Source of the DNA: an uncultured Collinsella sp.
GTDB taxonomy: Bacteria; Actinomycetota; Coriobacteriia; Coriobacteriales; Coriobacteriaceae
Direction of reading: 5' to 3'
NCBI GenBank assembly: GCA_959020715.1
Contig: CAUESV010000001.1
Span: 429,126-493,125 of the forward strand
DNA length: 64,000 nt
Part shown: positions 34,987 to 43,201 of the stretch, piece by piece
How the letters are laid out: each line of letters opens with the position of its first letter
Numbering within the stretch: position 1 is the stretch's first letter
Program-made: the position numbers and the translations under genes
Notes under the pieces: model-generated
The model's database searches: none
What the model was told of the DNA's origin: nothing
The model's input: the letters and a program-made list of their open reading frames with translations, nothing else

Positions 34987-35060
34987 GGGGAGATCCTTTC
35001 GAAGCGGAATTGATGGGGGCTGAATACGGGGTCCGGCGGATGTGGAGCCCATCTACCGTG

Positions 35061-35546
35061 TTACTCGAATCGCAGCGCCGCGCTCTGAGCCGCCTTCATC
35101 ACGCGTTGGAGCGGCACGTCATGTTCGCGGGCAAGACGGGCGCAATCCTCGTACTCGGGAGCCGCGCGCTCGCTGCCGTCGGGCAGGGTCGCCACCTTAA
35201 CGGATACCTCGCCCCAAGGCGTTATCACCTGCTCGAATCGGCGCGGCAGGCAAACGCGTTCCATCACCTGGCGACGAATGCCGTTGGTCGTGGTCTCCAA
35301 AAAGATAATCGTCTGCAGGCGTTCGATATCCTCATGCGAGCAGATCACCTGCAGCTGCCAGCTGGGGCGACCTTTTTTGCAGTAGAGAGGCAGCCAGTGC
35401 ACCTCGCGGGCGCCTGCCTCGCGCAGGCGGTCGGCGGCATAGGCGAGCACCTCGGGCGACGCGTCGTCAATATCGCACTCCAGCTTAACGATAGTTTCGG
35501 GCGCATCGATCTCGCGGGACAGCGGGGGTGTGCTATCGCATTGCAT
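35061..35546 (-). CDS. larC: LarC C-terminal-half protein (nickel-pincer cofactor family)
   Basis: A 161-residue protein matching the C-terminal (LarC2) half of LarC: ETIVKLECDIDDASPEVLAY, then FLETTTNGIRR and APEYEDCARLAREH. LarC inserts nickel into the pincer cofactor of lactate racemase, using CTP. In some bacteria LarC is split into two frames joined by frameshifting; here no LarC1 half is found within the 300 bp upstream, which instead hold a hairpin. No larB or larE is nearby. It may act with a distant LarC1 or have another function. Confidence 0.75.
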   Translation of the reverse strand: MQCDSTPPLSREIDAPETIVKLECDIDDASPEVLAYAADRLREAGAREVHWLPLYCKKGRPSWQLQVICSHEDIERLQTIIFLETTTNGIRRQVMERVCLPRRFEQVITPWGEVSVKVATLPDGSERAAPEYEDCARLAREHDVPLQRVMKAAQSAALRFE

Positions 35547-35671
35547 ACGGTCCGGATCCTTTCCGCACGGGCTCGTTTTGTTCACCCAAACGCTAGCACA
35601 TCGCGAGCGGCGCAGGGGCGGCGTCATGAGATAGGTGCGACTTTCGTCCGTCGCCGCCCTCGCCCCTATCC

Positions 35672-35736
35672 AAACGTGTACGTCAGCCTCCAAACATGTC
35701 ATTTTTTGTCGGTTTTGGAGGCTGACGTACGCGTTT
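35672..35736. repeat. Hairpin upstream of the larC-like gene
   Basis: Arms of about 24 bases (ACGTCAGCCTCCAAA and TTTGGAGGCTGACGT at their core, extended by AAACG/CGTTT) enclose a T-rich loop. There is no terminator T-tract on either side. It sits between divergent genes. Confidence 0.75.
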
Positions 35737-35863
35737 TGAGAGCAGCGGGGCCGCACCGCGCGCCGCGCAGCCTTTCCAATCGATTTCGACCCCCGACGTG
35801 CCCGGCGTTTTGAGAGTTGCGCTATTACAATGAAGCGGATTCGCCAAATGCAAAGGAGTCGCC

Positions 35864-36775
35864 ATGTCCGCCAGCCCGCTGGTCGATTGCCATACTCATA
35901 CCTCGTTTTCGGATGGCCATGCCTCGTTTGAGGACAACGCCCGCGCTGCTGCCGCCGCCGGCTGCCGCGTTATGGTCTCGACTGACCACCTCACCCTGCC
36001 CGCCAGCATGGACGCCAACTGCGAAGTGCAAGTTGTCGAGGGCGACCTGACGGCGCATCGCCTAGCATTTGAGGATGCCCGCAAGCTTGCCGCGCAGATC
36101 GCGTCGGAGCTCGAGCTTATCTATGGCTTTGAATGCGATTGGTACGAGGGCTGCGAGCCTTTGGTTGAGCGCTGGTCCCAGGGCGCCGTCGTGCGCCTGG
36201 GCAGTGTGCATTGGATTGGCAACCCAGGCGATATCATGGCCGGCGCCGCGGGTACGGCGGGAACGGAAAACGTCGCTCGTCCCGATACGCCCGATTCGCG
36301 CTGCGGTTGGATCGACGATGATACCGACCTGCATGTTTGGGAAAACTTAGGCGTGCGCGGCGTGTGGGAGCGCTATGTCGATGACTGGTGTCGCGCCTGC
36401 GAGAGCCCGCTCAACTTTGATGTGATGGCTCACCCCGACCTGGTCATGCGCTTTTCGAAGGAAGGCTTTGCGCCCGACTTTGACCCCGCGCCGTTCTGGG
36501 GGCAGATGGCAGAGTGCGCGCACGATACGGGCCGCCGCGTTGAGGTCTCGACCGCCGCACCGCGCAAGGGCCTCGACGACTACTATCCCGCGACCGGATT
36601 GCTGCGTTGCTTTGCCCACGCCGAGGTGCCGATCACTTTTGGCTCGGACGCACACCGCGCCTGCGACATCTGCTGGAACATCCGTGAAGCCCAGGCACAC
36701 GCCTACGACTGCGGCTACCGAACCTTCGGTATCCCCCACGCCACCGGCGAATGGGAATCCACACCCCTCGCCTAA
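35864..36775 (+). CDS. hisK: PHP-family histidinol-phosphatase
   Basis: A 303-residue PHP-domain hydrolase. Metal ligands are visible in DCHTHTSFSDGH (8-19), VSTDHLTL, GFECDWYEG, SVHWIG, MAHPDLVMRF and FGSDAH. It fits the HisK/HisJ-type histidinol-phosphatase, the step missing from the adjacent his operon, which lacks an HAD-type HisB-N or a monofunctional HisN. It faces the his operon and ends 2 bp from hisE. GGAG lies upstream of the ATG. Confidence 0.85.
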   Translation: MSASPLVDCHTHTSFSDGHASFEDNARAAAAAGCRVMVSTDHLTLPASMDANCEVQVVEGDLTAHRLAFEDARKLAAQIASELELIYGFECDWYEGCEPLVERWSQGAVVRLGSVHWIGNPGDIMAGAAGTAGTENVARPDTPDSRCGWIDDDTDLHVWENLGVRGVWERYVDDWCRACESPLNFDVMAHPDLVMRFSKEGFAPDFDPAPFWGQMAECAHDTGRRVEVSTAAPRKGLDDYYPATGLLRCFAHAEVPITFGSDAHRACDICWNIREAQAHAYDCGYRTFGIPHATGEWESTPLA

Positions 36776-36777
36776 GA

Positions 36778-37092
36778 CTAGTGGCGGGCGTTGAGTTCGC
36801 CGGCCAGTTCGTCGAGGGTGATGCCGTAGCGCTCGAGCGTCACGAGCAAGTGGTAGATCAGGTCGCCGACCTCGTAGCGAATGTGATCGTGGTCGTTATC
36901 CTTGCAGGCCATGATCACCTCACTTGCCTCCTCGGCAAGCTTCTTGAGCAGCTCGTCCTCGACATCGGTCAGCAGGCGAGCGGTATAGCTCTCCTGCGGC
37001 GATGCGCCGCGACGGCCGTGAATCACCTCGGCCAGACCTGTCAGCGTCTCACCGATATTTCCATCCTGAACATTTGCGGTGCGCACACCCAT
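36778..37092 (-). CDS. hisE: Phosphoribosyl-ATP pyrophosphatase
   Basis: A 104-residue HisE, a MazG-fold enzyme with KLAEEASEVIMACK and RYEVGDLIYHLLV metal motifs. It catalyses step 2 of histidine synthesis. It is separate from HisI and is the last gene of the his operon. Confidence 0.95.
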   Translation of the reverse strand: MGVRTANVQDGNIGETLTGLAEVIHGRRGASPQESYTARLLTDVEDELLKKLAEEASEVIMACKDNDHDHIRYEVGDLIYHLLVTLERYGITLDELAGELNARH

Positions 37093-37137
37093 GGTTCAAT
37101 CCTTTCTGGTGGCCGAGCGTCTAATCGAGCGCCCGCC

Positions 37138-37467
37138 CTACGCGAGTTTCTTAAAGAAGCAGGTACGGTTGCCGGTATGGCAGGCCGGACCTGGCGAGTC
37201 GACCTTGACCAACAGTGTATCGCTATCGCAGTCGGCCCAGAGCTCCTTGACCGCTTGCATGTTGCCGCTCGTCGCGCCCTTGTTCCAGAGCTCCTGGCGG
37301 CTGCGGCTCCAAAACCACGTGGTCTCGGTCTTGAGCGTCAGCCCCACCGATTCCTCGTTCATCCAAGCAACCATAAGCACCTCGCCGGTGTCATACTGCT
37401 GAACCACGCAAGGAATCAGCCCGTGGGCATCGTACGTAAGCCTTGAAGGATCGGTTATCTCTTCCAT
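37138..37467 (-). CDS. hisI: Phosphoribosyl-AMP cyclohydrolase
   Basis: A 109-residue HisI. Key parts are VLMVAWMNEES, WFWSRSRQELWNKG and the zinc ligands in DCDSDTLLVKV and ACHTGNRTCFF. It opens the adenine ring at step 3. ATG 37467 follows GGGGAG. It is separated from hisF by a large hairpin. Confidence 0.95.
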   Translation of the reverse strand: MEEITDPSRLTYDAHGLIPCVVQQYDTGEVLMVAWMNEESVGLTLKTETTWFWSRSRQELWNKGATSGNMQAVKELWADCDSDTLLVKVDSPGPACHTGNRTCFFKKLA

Positions 37468-37504
37468 TTCTCTCCCCAATTAAAATCCCGCATGTCGGCG
37501 AGGG

Positions 37505-37598
37505 TTGCCCAGGTACCGCAGGTTGCCGCGAAAGAGGAGCGACGCGTACTTTGGTACGCGAGCGACGGTTTGAGCGGCAAGATGCGGTGCCTGGGCAA
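37505..37598. repeat. Large nested hairpin between hisF and hisI
   Basis: TTGCCCAGGTACCGCA (37505-37520) pairs with TGCGGTGCCTGGGCAA (37583-37598), with nested stems TTGCCGC/GCGGCAA and CGCGTAC/GTACGCG. There is no T-tract. It fills most of the gap between the two genes. Confidence 0.8.
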
Positions 37599-37607
37599 GC
37601 CGCAGCA

Positions 37608-38390
37608 CTAAAAGTCCAACCTCACAGGAATACCTTGAGAGGCCATATATTCTTTGACTTCACGAATGCTGAAGGTTCCAAAGTGAAAGACGCTCGCCGC
37701 CAACACGGCATCGGCCTCGCCCTCAATCACACCCTCGGCAAAATGCTCGAGCGTACCCACGCCGCCGCTCGCGATGACGGGAATCGGTACCGCGCGCGCC
37801 ACGGCGCGAGTGAGCGCCAGGTCAAAGCCGGCCTTGGTGCCGTCGCGGTCCATGCTAGTCAGTAGGATTTCGCCGGCGCCGCGACGAGCCGCTTCCTCGG
37901 CCCATGCCACCGCGTCGATACCCGTGGCGTTGCGGCCGCCCGCCGTGAAGACCTCCCACTTGTCGGCTCCGGATGCGCCGGGCAGCCCCACGCGCTTGGC
38001 ATCGATCGCCACGACCACGGCCTGACTGCCAAACGCCGCGGCAGCCTGGCTGATCAGCGACGGGTCGCGCACGGCGGCGGAGTTGAGCGACACCTTATCG
38101 GCACCGGCAGCCACCATGGTTCGCATGCCCGCCAAGTCGCGGAAACCGCCGCCCACGGTATAGGGGATAGCGAGTTCCTCGGCCGCGTGCGCCGCCATCT
38201 CGATGGTCGTCGCGCGGTTGTCGCTCGTCGCGGTAATGTCCAAAAATACGACCTCGTCCGCACCCTCGCGGTCGTAGGCGCGGGCCAGCTCCACCGGGTC
38301 GCCCGCATCGCGCAGGCTCACAAAGTTGACGCCCTTGACCACGCGGCCGTCCTTAACATCCAGACAGGGAATTACGCGTTTGGTAAGCAT
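37608..38390 (-). CDS. hisF: Imidazole glycerol phosphate synthase, cyclase subunit
   Basis: A 260-residue (beta-alpha)8 barrel. Catalytic aspartates are in PCLDVKDGRVVKG (Asp11) and VVVAIDAKRV (about Asp132). It joins ammonia from HisH to PRFAR to give IGP and AICAR. It starts 3 bp after hisA. Confidence 0.97.
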   Translation of the reverse strand: MLTKRVIPCLDVKDGRVVKGVNFVSLRDAGDPVELARAYDREGADEVVFLDITATSDNRATTIEMAAHAAEELAIPYTVGGGFRDLAGMRTMVAAGADKVSLNSAAVRDPSLISQAAAAFGSQAVVVAIDAKRVGLPGASGADKWEVFTAGGRNATGIDAVAWAEEAARRGAGEILLTSMDRDGTKAGFDLALTRAVARAVPIPVIASGGVGTLEHFAEGVIEGEADAVLAASVFHFGTFSIREVKEYMASQGIPVRLDF

Positions 38391-38393
38391 GGA

Positions 38394-39137
38394 CTACTCC
38401 TCCCCTCGGGCGGCGGCCAGCGCCTGGGCCAGCGTAAAGTTGCCCTCGTAGAGCGCACGACCGGTGATGGCGCCCTCGATAGCATCCTCGCCCACCGCGG
38501 CCAGTGCGCGGATATCGTCGAGCGTCGAGATACCACCCGACGCCACGACGGGAAAGCCCGCGACCTCGGCCACATGACGATACGCCGCCACATCGATACC
38601 CGTCTGCATGCCGTCGCGCGCGATGTCAGTGTAGACCAGGTGCTTAAAGCCCAGCTCGGTGAGCTGCGCCACAGCGTCGTCGAGTGACACGCCCGCGCCG
38701 TCGCGCCAGCCGTTTACCTTGACCTGACCGTCGCGTGCGGCAATGTCAGCCACCAGCAGCTCGCCAAAGCCTTGGGCTGCCACCTCAGCAAAACCCGGCT
38801 CGGTCACGAGCACAGTGCCCAGCGCAATGCGGCGAGCACCATAGCCTGCCAGCTCATCGATGCGTGCGAGCGAGCGAACGCCGCCGCCCACGTCCACGGA
38901 CAGACCGTCGACGCCGCAGATGGCCTTAATCGCCGTCGAGTTGGCAGCGCACGCGTCCTCGTCCTCGCCAAAGGCAGCGGACAGATCGACGACGTGCACC
39001 CAGCTCGCGCCCTGCTCGGCAAAGGAGCGGGCGACGGCCACGGGGTCGTCGGAATATACCTTGCAGTGGCTCCGGTCGCCGCGCTCCAGGCGCACGACCT
39101 TGCCGCCGATCAAATCGATTGCGGGAAACAGAATCAT
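38394..39137 (-). CDS. hisA: ProFAR isomerase
   Basis: A 247-residue HisA barrel with FPAIDLIGGKVVRL (Asp7) and the second catalytic aspartate near LLVADIAARDG. Two phosphate loops are present (VDVGGGVR and VASGGIS). It overlaps hisH by four bases (ATGA). Confidence 0.97.
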   Translation of the reverse strand: MILFPAIDLIGGKVVRLERGDRSHCKVYSDDPVAVARSFAEQGASWVHVVDLSAAFGEDEDACAANSTAIKAICGVDGLSVDVGGGVRSLARIDELAGYGARRIALGTVLVTEPGFAEVAAQGFGELLVADIAARDGQVKVNGWRDGAGVSLDDAVAQLTELGFKHLVYTDIARDGMQTGIDVAAYRHVAEVAGFPVVASGGISTLDDIRALAAVGEDAIEGAITGRALYEGNFTLAQALAAARGEE

Positions 39138-39817
39138 CGGCCGGCCTCCTCAACGATGTTGACGAAGTTCTTAAGGATGCGCTGACCCAGCGCAGAGGAT
39201 TTCTCGGGATGGAACTGGCAGCCCCACACGTTGCCGTGGCGCACGATGCACGGGAAGCTCCGCGTGTAGTGCGTGCGCGCCAGAACATCGGCGGCATCGG
39301 CATCGTCGGTCACCGCATAGCTGTGGGTGAAGTACATATTGGCGCCCTCGGCAAAACCGGCGAGCAGCGGATCGGCCGCGCCGGCGGGCGTCATGTGCAC
39401 CTGGTCCCAGCCCACGTGCGGCACCTTCAGGCGGCTCGACTCCAAGCGCGTGCACGAACCGCGCATAATGCCCAGGCCATCGACCCAGGGGTCGCCATCC
39501 TGCTCGGGGGCGTCGCCGTCCGCCGGCACGCCCTCGTTGCCGCGCTCAAAAAATAGCTGAAGGCCCAGGCAGATGCCGAGCAGCGGAGTTCCGGCGGCAA
39601 CGGCGTCAAGCACCGCGTCTGCCTCGCCGCTTTGGCGCATAAAGGCGATCGCGTCATAGAACGCGCCCACGCCCGGGATGACCAGGCCGTCGGCATTGCG
39701 GATCTGCTCCGGATCGTCCGACGTGCAGGCGGCGGCACCGGCGCGCGCAAGCCCACGCGCAACGCTCGACAAGTTGCCCTTGTGGTAGTCGACCACCACG
39801 ACCTTCGGTTCGCCCAC
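39134..39817 (-). CDS. hisH: Imidazole glycerol phosphate synthase, glutaminase subunit
   Basis: A 227-residue class I glutaminase with the nucleophile in GICLGLQLFF and the His/Glu pair in CQFHPEKS. The start is a GTG at 39817, chosen because AAAGGAGGG lies just upstream; an open frame further upstream runs through a hairpin and is not supported. A loop rich in Asp and Gly around residues 98-110 is longer than usual. Confidence 0.93.
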   Translation of the reverse strand: MGEPKVVVVDYHKGNLSSVARGLARAGAAACTSDDPEQIRNADGLVIPGVGAFYDAIAFMRQSGEADAVLDAVAAGTPLLGICLGLQLFFERGNEGVPADGDAPEQDGDPWVDGLGIMRGSCTRLESSRLKVPHVGWDQVHMTPAGAADPLLAGFAEGANMYFTHSYAVTDDADAADVLARTHYTRSFPCIVRHGNVWGCQFHPEKSSALGQRILKNFVNIVEEAGR

Positions 39818-39841
39818 GCGACCCTCCTTTTCCCCATTCAA

Positions 39842-39956
39842 AACCTGCCAAAAAGGGACAGATTTATTTTGGTCGGTTAAACGTTCACCCACTGCATGAG
39901 ACGGCATTTCCGCAGATAAAACCTGCCAAAATAAACCTGTCCCTTTTTGGCAGGTT
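39842..39956. repeat. Long hairpin between hisB and hisH
   Basis: AACCTGCCAAAAAGGGACAG and its complement form arms of about 32 bases, continuing through TTTATTTTGG/CCAAAATAAA. One end overlaps the hisB stop codon. The T-run is weak, so this is not a classic terminator. Confidence 0.85.
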
Positions 39957-40542
39957 ACAGTGAACCCTTGGTGCTGGGGATGCCCTGCACGCGGGGATCC
40001 AGCTCACAGGCGCGGCGCATCGTGCGGCCCACGGCCTTAAAGGCGGCCTCGATAATGTGGTGCGAGTTGCCGCCCGCCAGCTCGCGCACGTGCAGCGTGA
40101 GCTTGGCGTCACGCGCGAAGGCATAGAAGAACTCGACGGCTAGCTCGGTATCGAAGCTACCCACGCGCTCGGTCGGCACGGGCAGCTCGCAGTAGGCCTG
40201 GCCGCGACCCGAAATGTCCACGGCGGCCATCACAAGCGTCTCGTCCATGGCGATCGCCGCATCGGCAAAGCGCGTAATACCCGCCTTGTCGCCCAGCGCC
40301 TGGCAAAACGCCTCGCCCAGCACAATGCCCGTATCCTCAACGGTGTGGTGCGCGTCAACTTCCACGTCGCCCACCGCATGCACCGTCAGGTCAAACAGAC
40401 CATGGCGACCAAAGGCGTTGAGCATGTGGTCGAAAAACGGCACGCCGGTCGAGATATCGCACACGCCGCTTCCGTCCAAGTCGAGCTTTACGACAATGTC
40501 GGTCTCGCCCGTCTTGCGGATTACCTCGGCATAGCGATCCAT
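39955..40542 (-). CDS. hisB: Imidazoleglycerol-phosphate dehydratase
   Basis: A 195-residue monofunctional HisB. The manganese motifs HHTVEDTGIVLG and SHHIIEAAFKAVG, plus FFDHML, are present. It lacks the HAD phosphatase domain, consistent with the separate PHP phosphatase at 35864. It starts immediately after hisC. Confidence 0.96.
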   Translation of the reverse strand: MDRYAEVIRKTGETDIVVKLDLDGSGVCDISTGVPFFDHMLNAFGRHGLFDLTVHAVGDVEVDAHHTVEDTGIVLGEAFCQALGDKAGITRFADAAIAMDETLVMAAVDISGRGQAYCELPVPTERVGSFDTELAVEFFYAFARDAKLTLHVRELAGGNSHHIIEAAFKAVGRTMRRACELDPRVQGIPSTKGSL

Positions 40543-41658
40543 CTACATCTCCTCCTTCACCAGCGCGGCAAACGCGGCCAGCACCTCATCGTTTTCCTGC
40601 GGGGTGCCCACGGTAATGCGCAGACAATCCGCGAGCCCCGGCGCGTAGCTAAAGTCGCGCACCAGAATCGAATACTCGTCGCGCAGACGCTCGCGCACGC
40701 GCGTGGCATGCGGCGTGCGCGCGAGCACAAAATTCGCCGCGCTCGGCCATACCTCCACGGGCAAGCCCTCGGCAGCCATTGCGCGTAGGGCGCACAGCTC
40801 GCGCTCGCGCTCGGATGCGACCTGCGCCACCACGGGCGCGTAGGCATCACGGGCACGCACGCAGACAAGTGCTGCCGCCTGGCTCAGCACGTTGACCGAA
40901 TAGATCTGGCGAATCGCCGCGAACACCTCGATGACCTCGGGCGCCGCGATCACATAGCCCAGGCGCGTGCCGGCGGCGCCGAACGCCTTGGACAACGTAT
41001 GCAGAATCACCAGGTTGGGATGCTCGGCGATAAGGCCTTGCGCCGTGGTTGCCGCGCCAAACGAATCGTCGGCAAACTCAACATAGGCCTCGTCGACCAT
41101 CACCATGCCGGGGCATGCATCGCACAGGGCCGCGACAAAGTCGAGCGGCGCCACATCGCCCGTGGGATTGTTGGGCGAGGTCACGATCGCCAGGTTGCAC
41201 TCGGGCGCCGCCGCAAGCACGGCGGCCTGGTCGAGCTCAAAGGTCGCGGGGTCGCGCCACACGTCGCGCACCTCGGTCTGGCAGAGCGACGCAAAGAACG
41301 CGTACTCGCTAAAACACGGCGGGCAGTTGAGCAGGGTCCGCCCCGCGCCGCCAAACGCCAGCAGGTAGTTATAGAGCAGCTCGTCGCCGCCGTTTCCCAC
41401 GCAAATATTCTCACGCGCCACGCCATGCCAGGCAGCAAGCTCATCGCGCAGGTCGTTGGACATGGGATCGGGATAGCGGTTGAGCGGTGTGGCAGCCAAG
41501 GCCACACCGATTGCCTCGCGCACGCCGACCGGCACGGGATAGGTGTTCTCGTTGGCCGAAAGGTTGATGCGCGTGGGCGTAAAGTTGGGATCATAGGGCT
41601 CAATGCCGGCCAGGTAGGGCTGGACGAGCTCCTTCATGCGCGGCGTAAGTTCGGCCAT
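40543..41658 (-). CDS. hisC: Histidinol-phosphate aminotransferase
   Basis: A 371-residue PLP aminotransferase of class I/II. Lys is seen in HTLSKAFGAAGTRLGY; SPNNPTGD and VDEAYVEF are also typical. ATG 41658 follows GGAGG. It lies one base downstream of hisD. Confidence 0.95.
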   Translation of the reverse strand: MAELTPRMKELVQPYLAGIEPYDPNFTPTRINLSANENTYPVPVGVREAIGVALAATPLNRYPDPMSNDLRDELAAWHGVARENICVGNGGDELLYNYLLAFGGAGRTLLNCPPCFSEYAFFASLCQTEVRDVWRDPATFELDQAAVLAAAPECNLAIVTSPNNPTGDVAPLDFVAALCDACPGMVMVDEAYVEFADDSFGAATTAQGLIAEHPNLVILHTLSKAFGAAGTRLGYVIAAPEVIEVFAAIRQIYSVNVLSQAAALVCVRARDAYAPVVAQVASERERELCALRAMAAEGLPVEVWPSAANFVLARTPHATRVRERLRDEYSILVRDFSYAPGLADCLRITVGTPQENDEVLAAFAALVKEEM

Positions 41659-41659
41659 G

Positions 41660-43096
41660 TTAGGCCTCCTCGCCGGTCGCGCCAGCGCCATCCGAGCCTG
41701 CAGCCGCCAGGTCCACACCCTCGGCGACCGTCACCACAGCGTCGCCCGGCCAGGCGACCTTGGTCAGGTCGGCCGCAGCCAGCGACTCGGCACTCACGGC
41801 ATCCTCGCCCTGCTCCAGCACGCGACGACGCAGGGCGGCAGAGAGCGCGTGCGCCCACAGGCCCTCGGCCTCGGCCAGGCGCTGCGTAGCGGGAGCGTCG
41901 GAGAGCAGACCCTCGGGCGTATAGCAAATGACACTCGAGCGCTTAACGAACTCTTCGACCGAAAGCGGGTTGGAGAACATGGCCGTGCCGCCGGTCGGCA
42001 GCGTGTGGTTGGGGCCAGCAACATAATCGCCAAGCGGCTCGGAGCTCCAAGCGCCCACAAAGATGGCGCCGGCGTTGCGAATGCCGCCAAGCAGGCCCAT
42101 TGCATCCTTGCAGTGCAGCTCCAGGTGCTCGGGCGCCACGGTGTTCACGGCCTCGACGGCGGCAGCCATATCGGCGGCCACCACGATGGTGCCTTCGTTG
42201 TCGAGCGAAGCGCGCGTGATCTCGGCACGCGGCGACTGCGCCACCAGGATGTCGATGCCAGCCTCGACCTCGCGCGCAAACTGCTCGTCGTAAGTCACCA
42301 GATAGCAGGCTGCCAGCGGATCGTGCTCGGCCTGGGCCATCAGGTCTGCCGCGACCACCATAGGCTTGGCCGTGGCGTCGGCCAGCACGCAGACCTCGGA
42401 GGGACCGGCGACCATATCGATACCCACGTCACCCGAGACGATCTGCTTGGCCGCGGCAACAAAGGCGTTACCCGGTCCGGTGATTTTGTCGACGCGCGGA
42501 ATGGTCTCGGTACCATACGCAAGTGCGGCCACGGCCTGAGCGCCGCCCACCATATAGATCTCGTCCACGCCGCCGAGCTTGGCCGCCGCGAGCGTGTAGG
42601 GACTGATCAGGCCGTCATTTTGCGGCGGGGTCACCATAACCACGCGCTTGACGCCGGCCACCTTGGCGGGAATGGCGTTCATGAGCACGGTGGAGGGATA
42701 TTGCGCACGACCGCCCGGAACGTAGATGCCAGCCGCAGCAAGCGGGGTCACCTTAACGCCGAGCATCGTGCCGTCCGGGCGCGTGGTAAACCAGCTCTGC
42801 TCGACCTCGCGCTGGTGGAACTCGCGAATCTGGCGCGCGGCCTTCTCAAGCGCGGCGACAAAGGCCGGGTCGAGGCCTTCGAGCGCGGCATCGATCTGCT
42901 CCTGTGGCAAGCGGAAGCTCTGCAGCTCAACGCCGTCAAAACGCTGAGAGTAATCGCGCACTGCGGCATCCCCGTTGGCACGCACGTTAGCCACGATATC
43001 GCGGGCGGCGTCGACGATGTTTTGCGGCAGCACACCCTTGCGGTTGAGCTGGTTAGTAACGAGGCGCTCACCGGGAGCAAGCTTGATGGTCTTCAT
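41660..43096 (-). CDS. hisD: Histidinol dehydrogenase
   Basis: A 478-residue HisD, slightly longer than usual because of a C-terminal tail rich in Ala and Gly. It shows the NAD segment TGPGNAFVAAAK, MVAGPSE, the zinc/catalytic region AEHDPLAACYLV, and PNHTLPTGGTAMF. It oxidises histidinol to histidine in two steps. Confidence 0.96.
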   Translation of the reverse strand: MKTIKLAPGERLVTNQLNRKGVLPQNIVDAARDIVANVRANGDAAVRDYSQRFDGVELQSFRLPQEQIDAALEGLDPAFVAALEKAARQIREFHQREVEQSWFTTRPDGTMLGVKVTPLAAAGIYVPGGRAQYPSTVLMNAIPAKVAGVKRVVMVTPPQNDGLISPYTLAAAKLGGVDEIYMVGGAQAVAALAYGTETIPRVDKITGPGNAFVAAAKQIVSGDVGIDMVAGPSEVCVLADATAKPMVVAADLMAQAEHDPLAACYLVTYDEQFAREVEAGIDILVAQSPRAEITRASLDNEGTIVVAADMAAAVEAVNTVAPEHLELHCKDAMGLLGGIRNAGAIFVGAWSSEPLGDYVAGPNHTLPTGGTAMFSNPLSVEEFVKRSSVICYTPEGLLSDAPATQRLAEAEGLWAHALSAALRRRVLEQGEDAVSAESLAAADLTKVAWPGDAVVTVAEGVDLAAAGSDGAGATGEEA

Positions 43097-43201
43097 ATCG
43101 GTATCCCCTATCGGTCGAGGTTGTGTTCGAAAAACAAGAGGCCGGGCGGCGGCGCCAATCGGCCTGCAGCCCGTACGTTGGGGCGCCCGTGCGTGTTCTC
43201 G

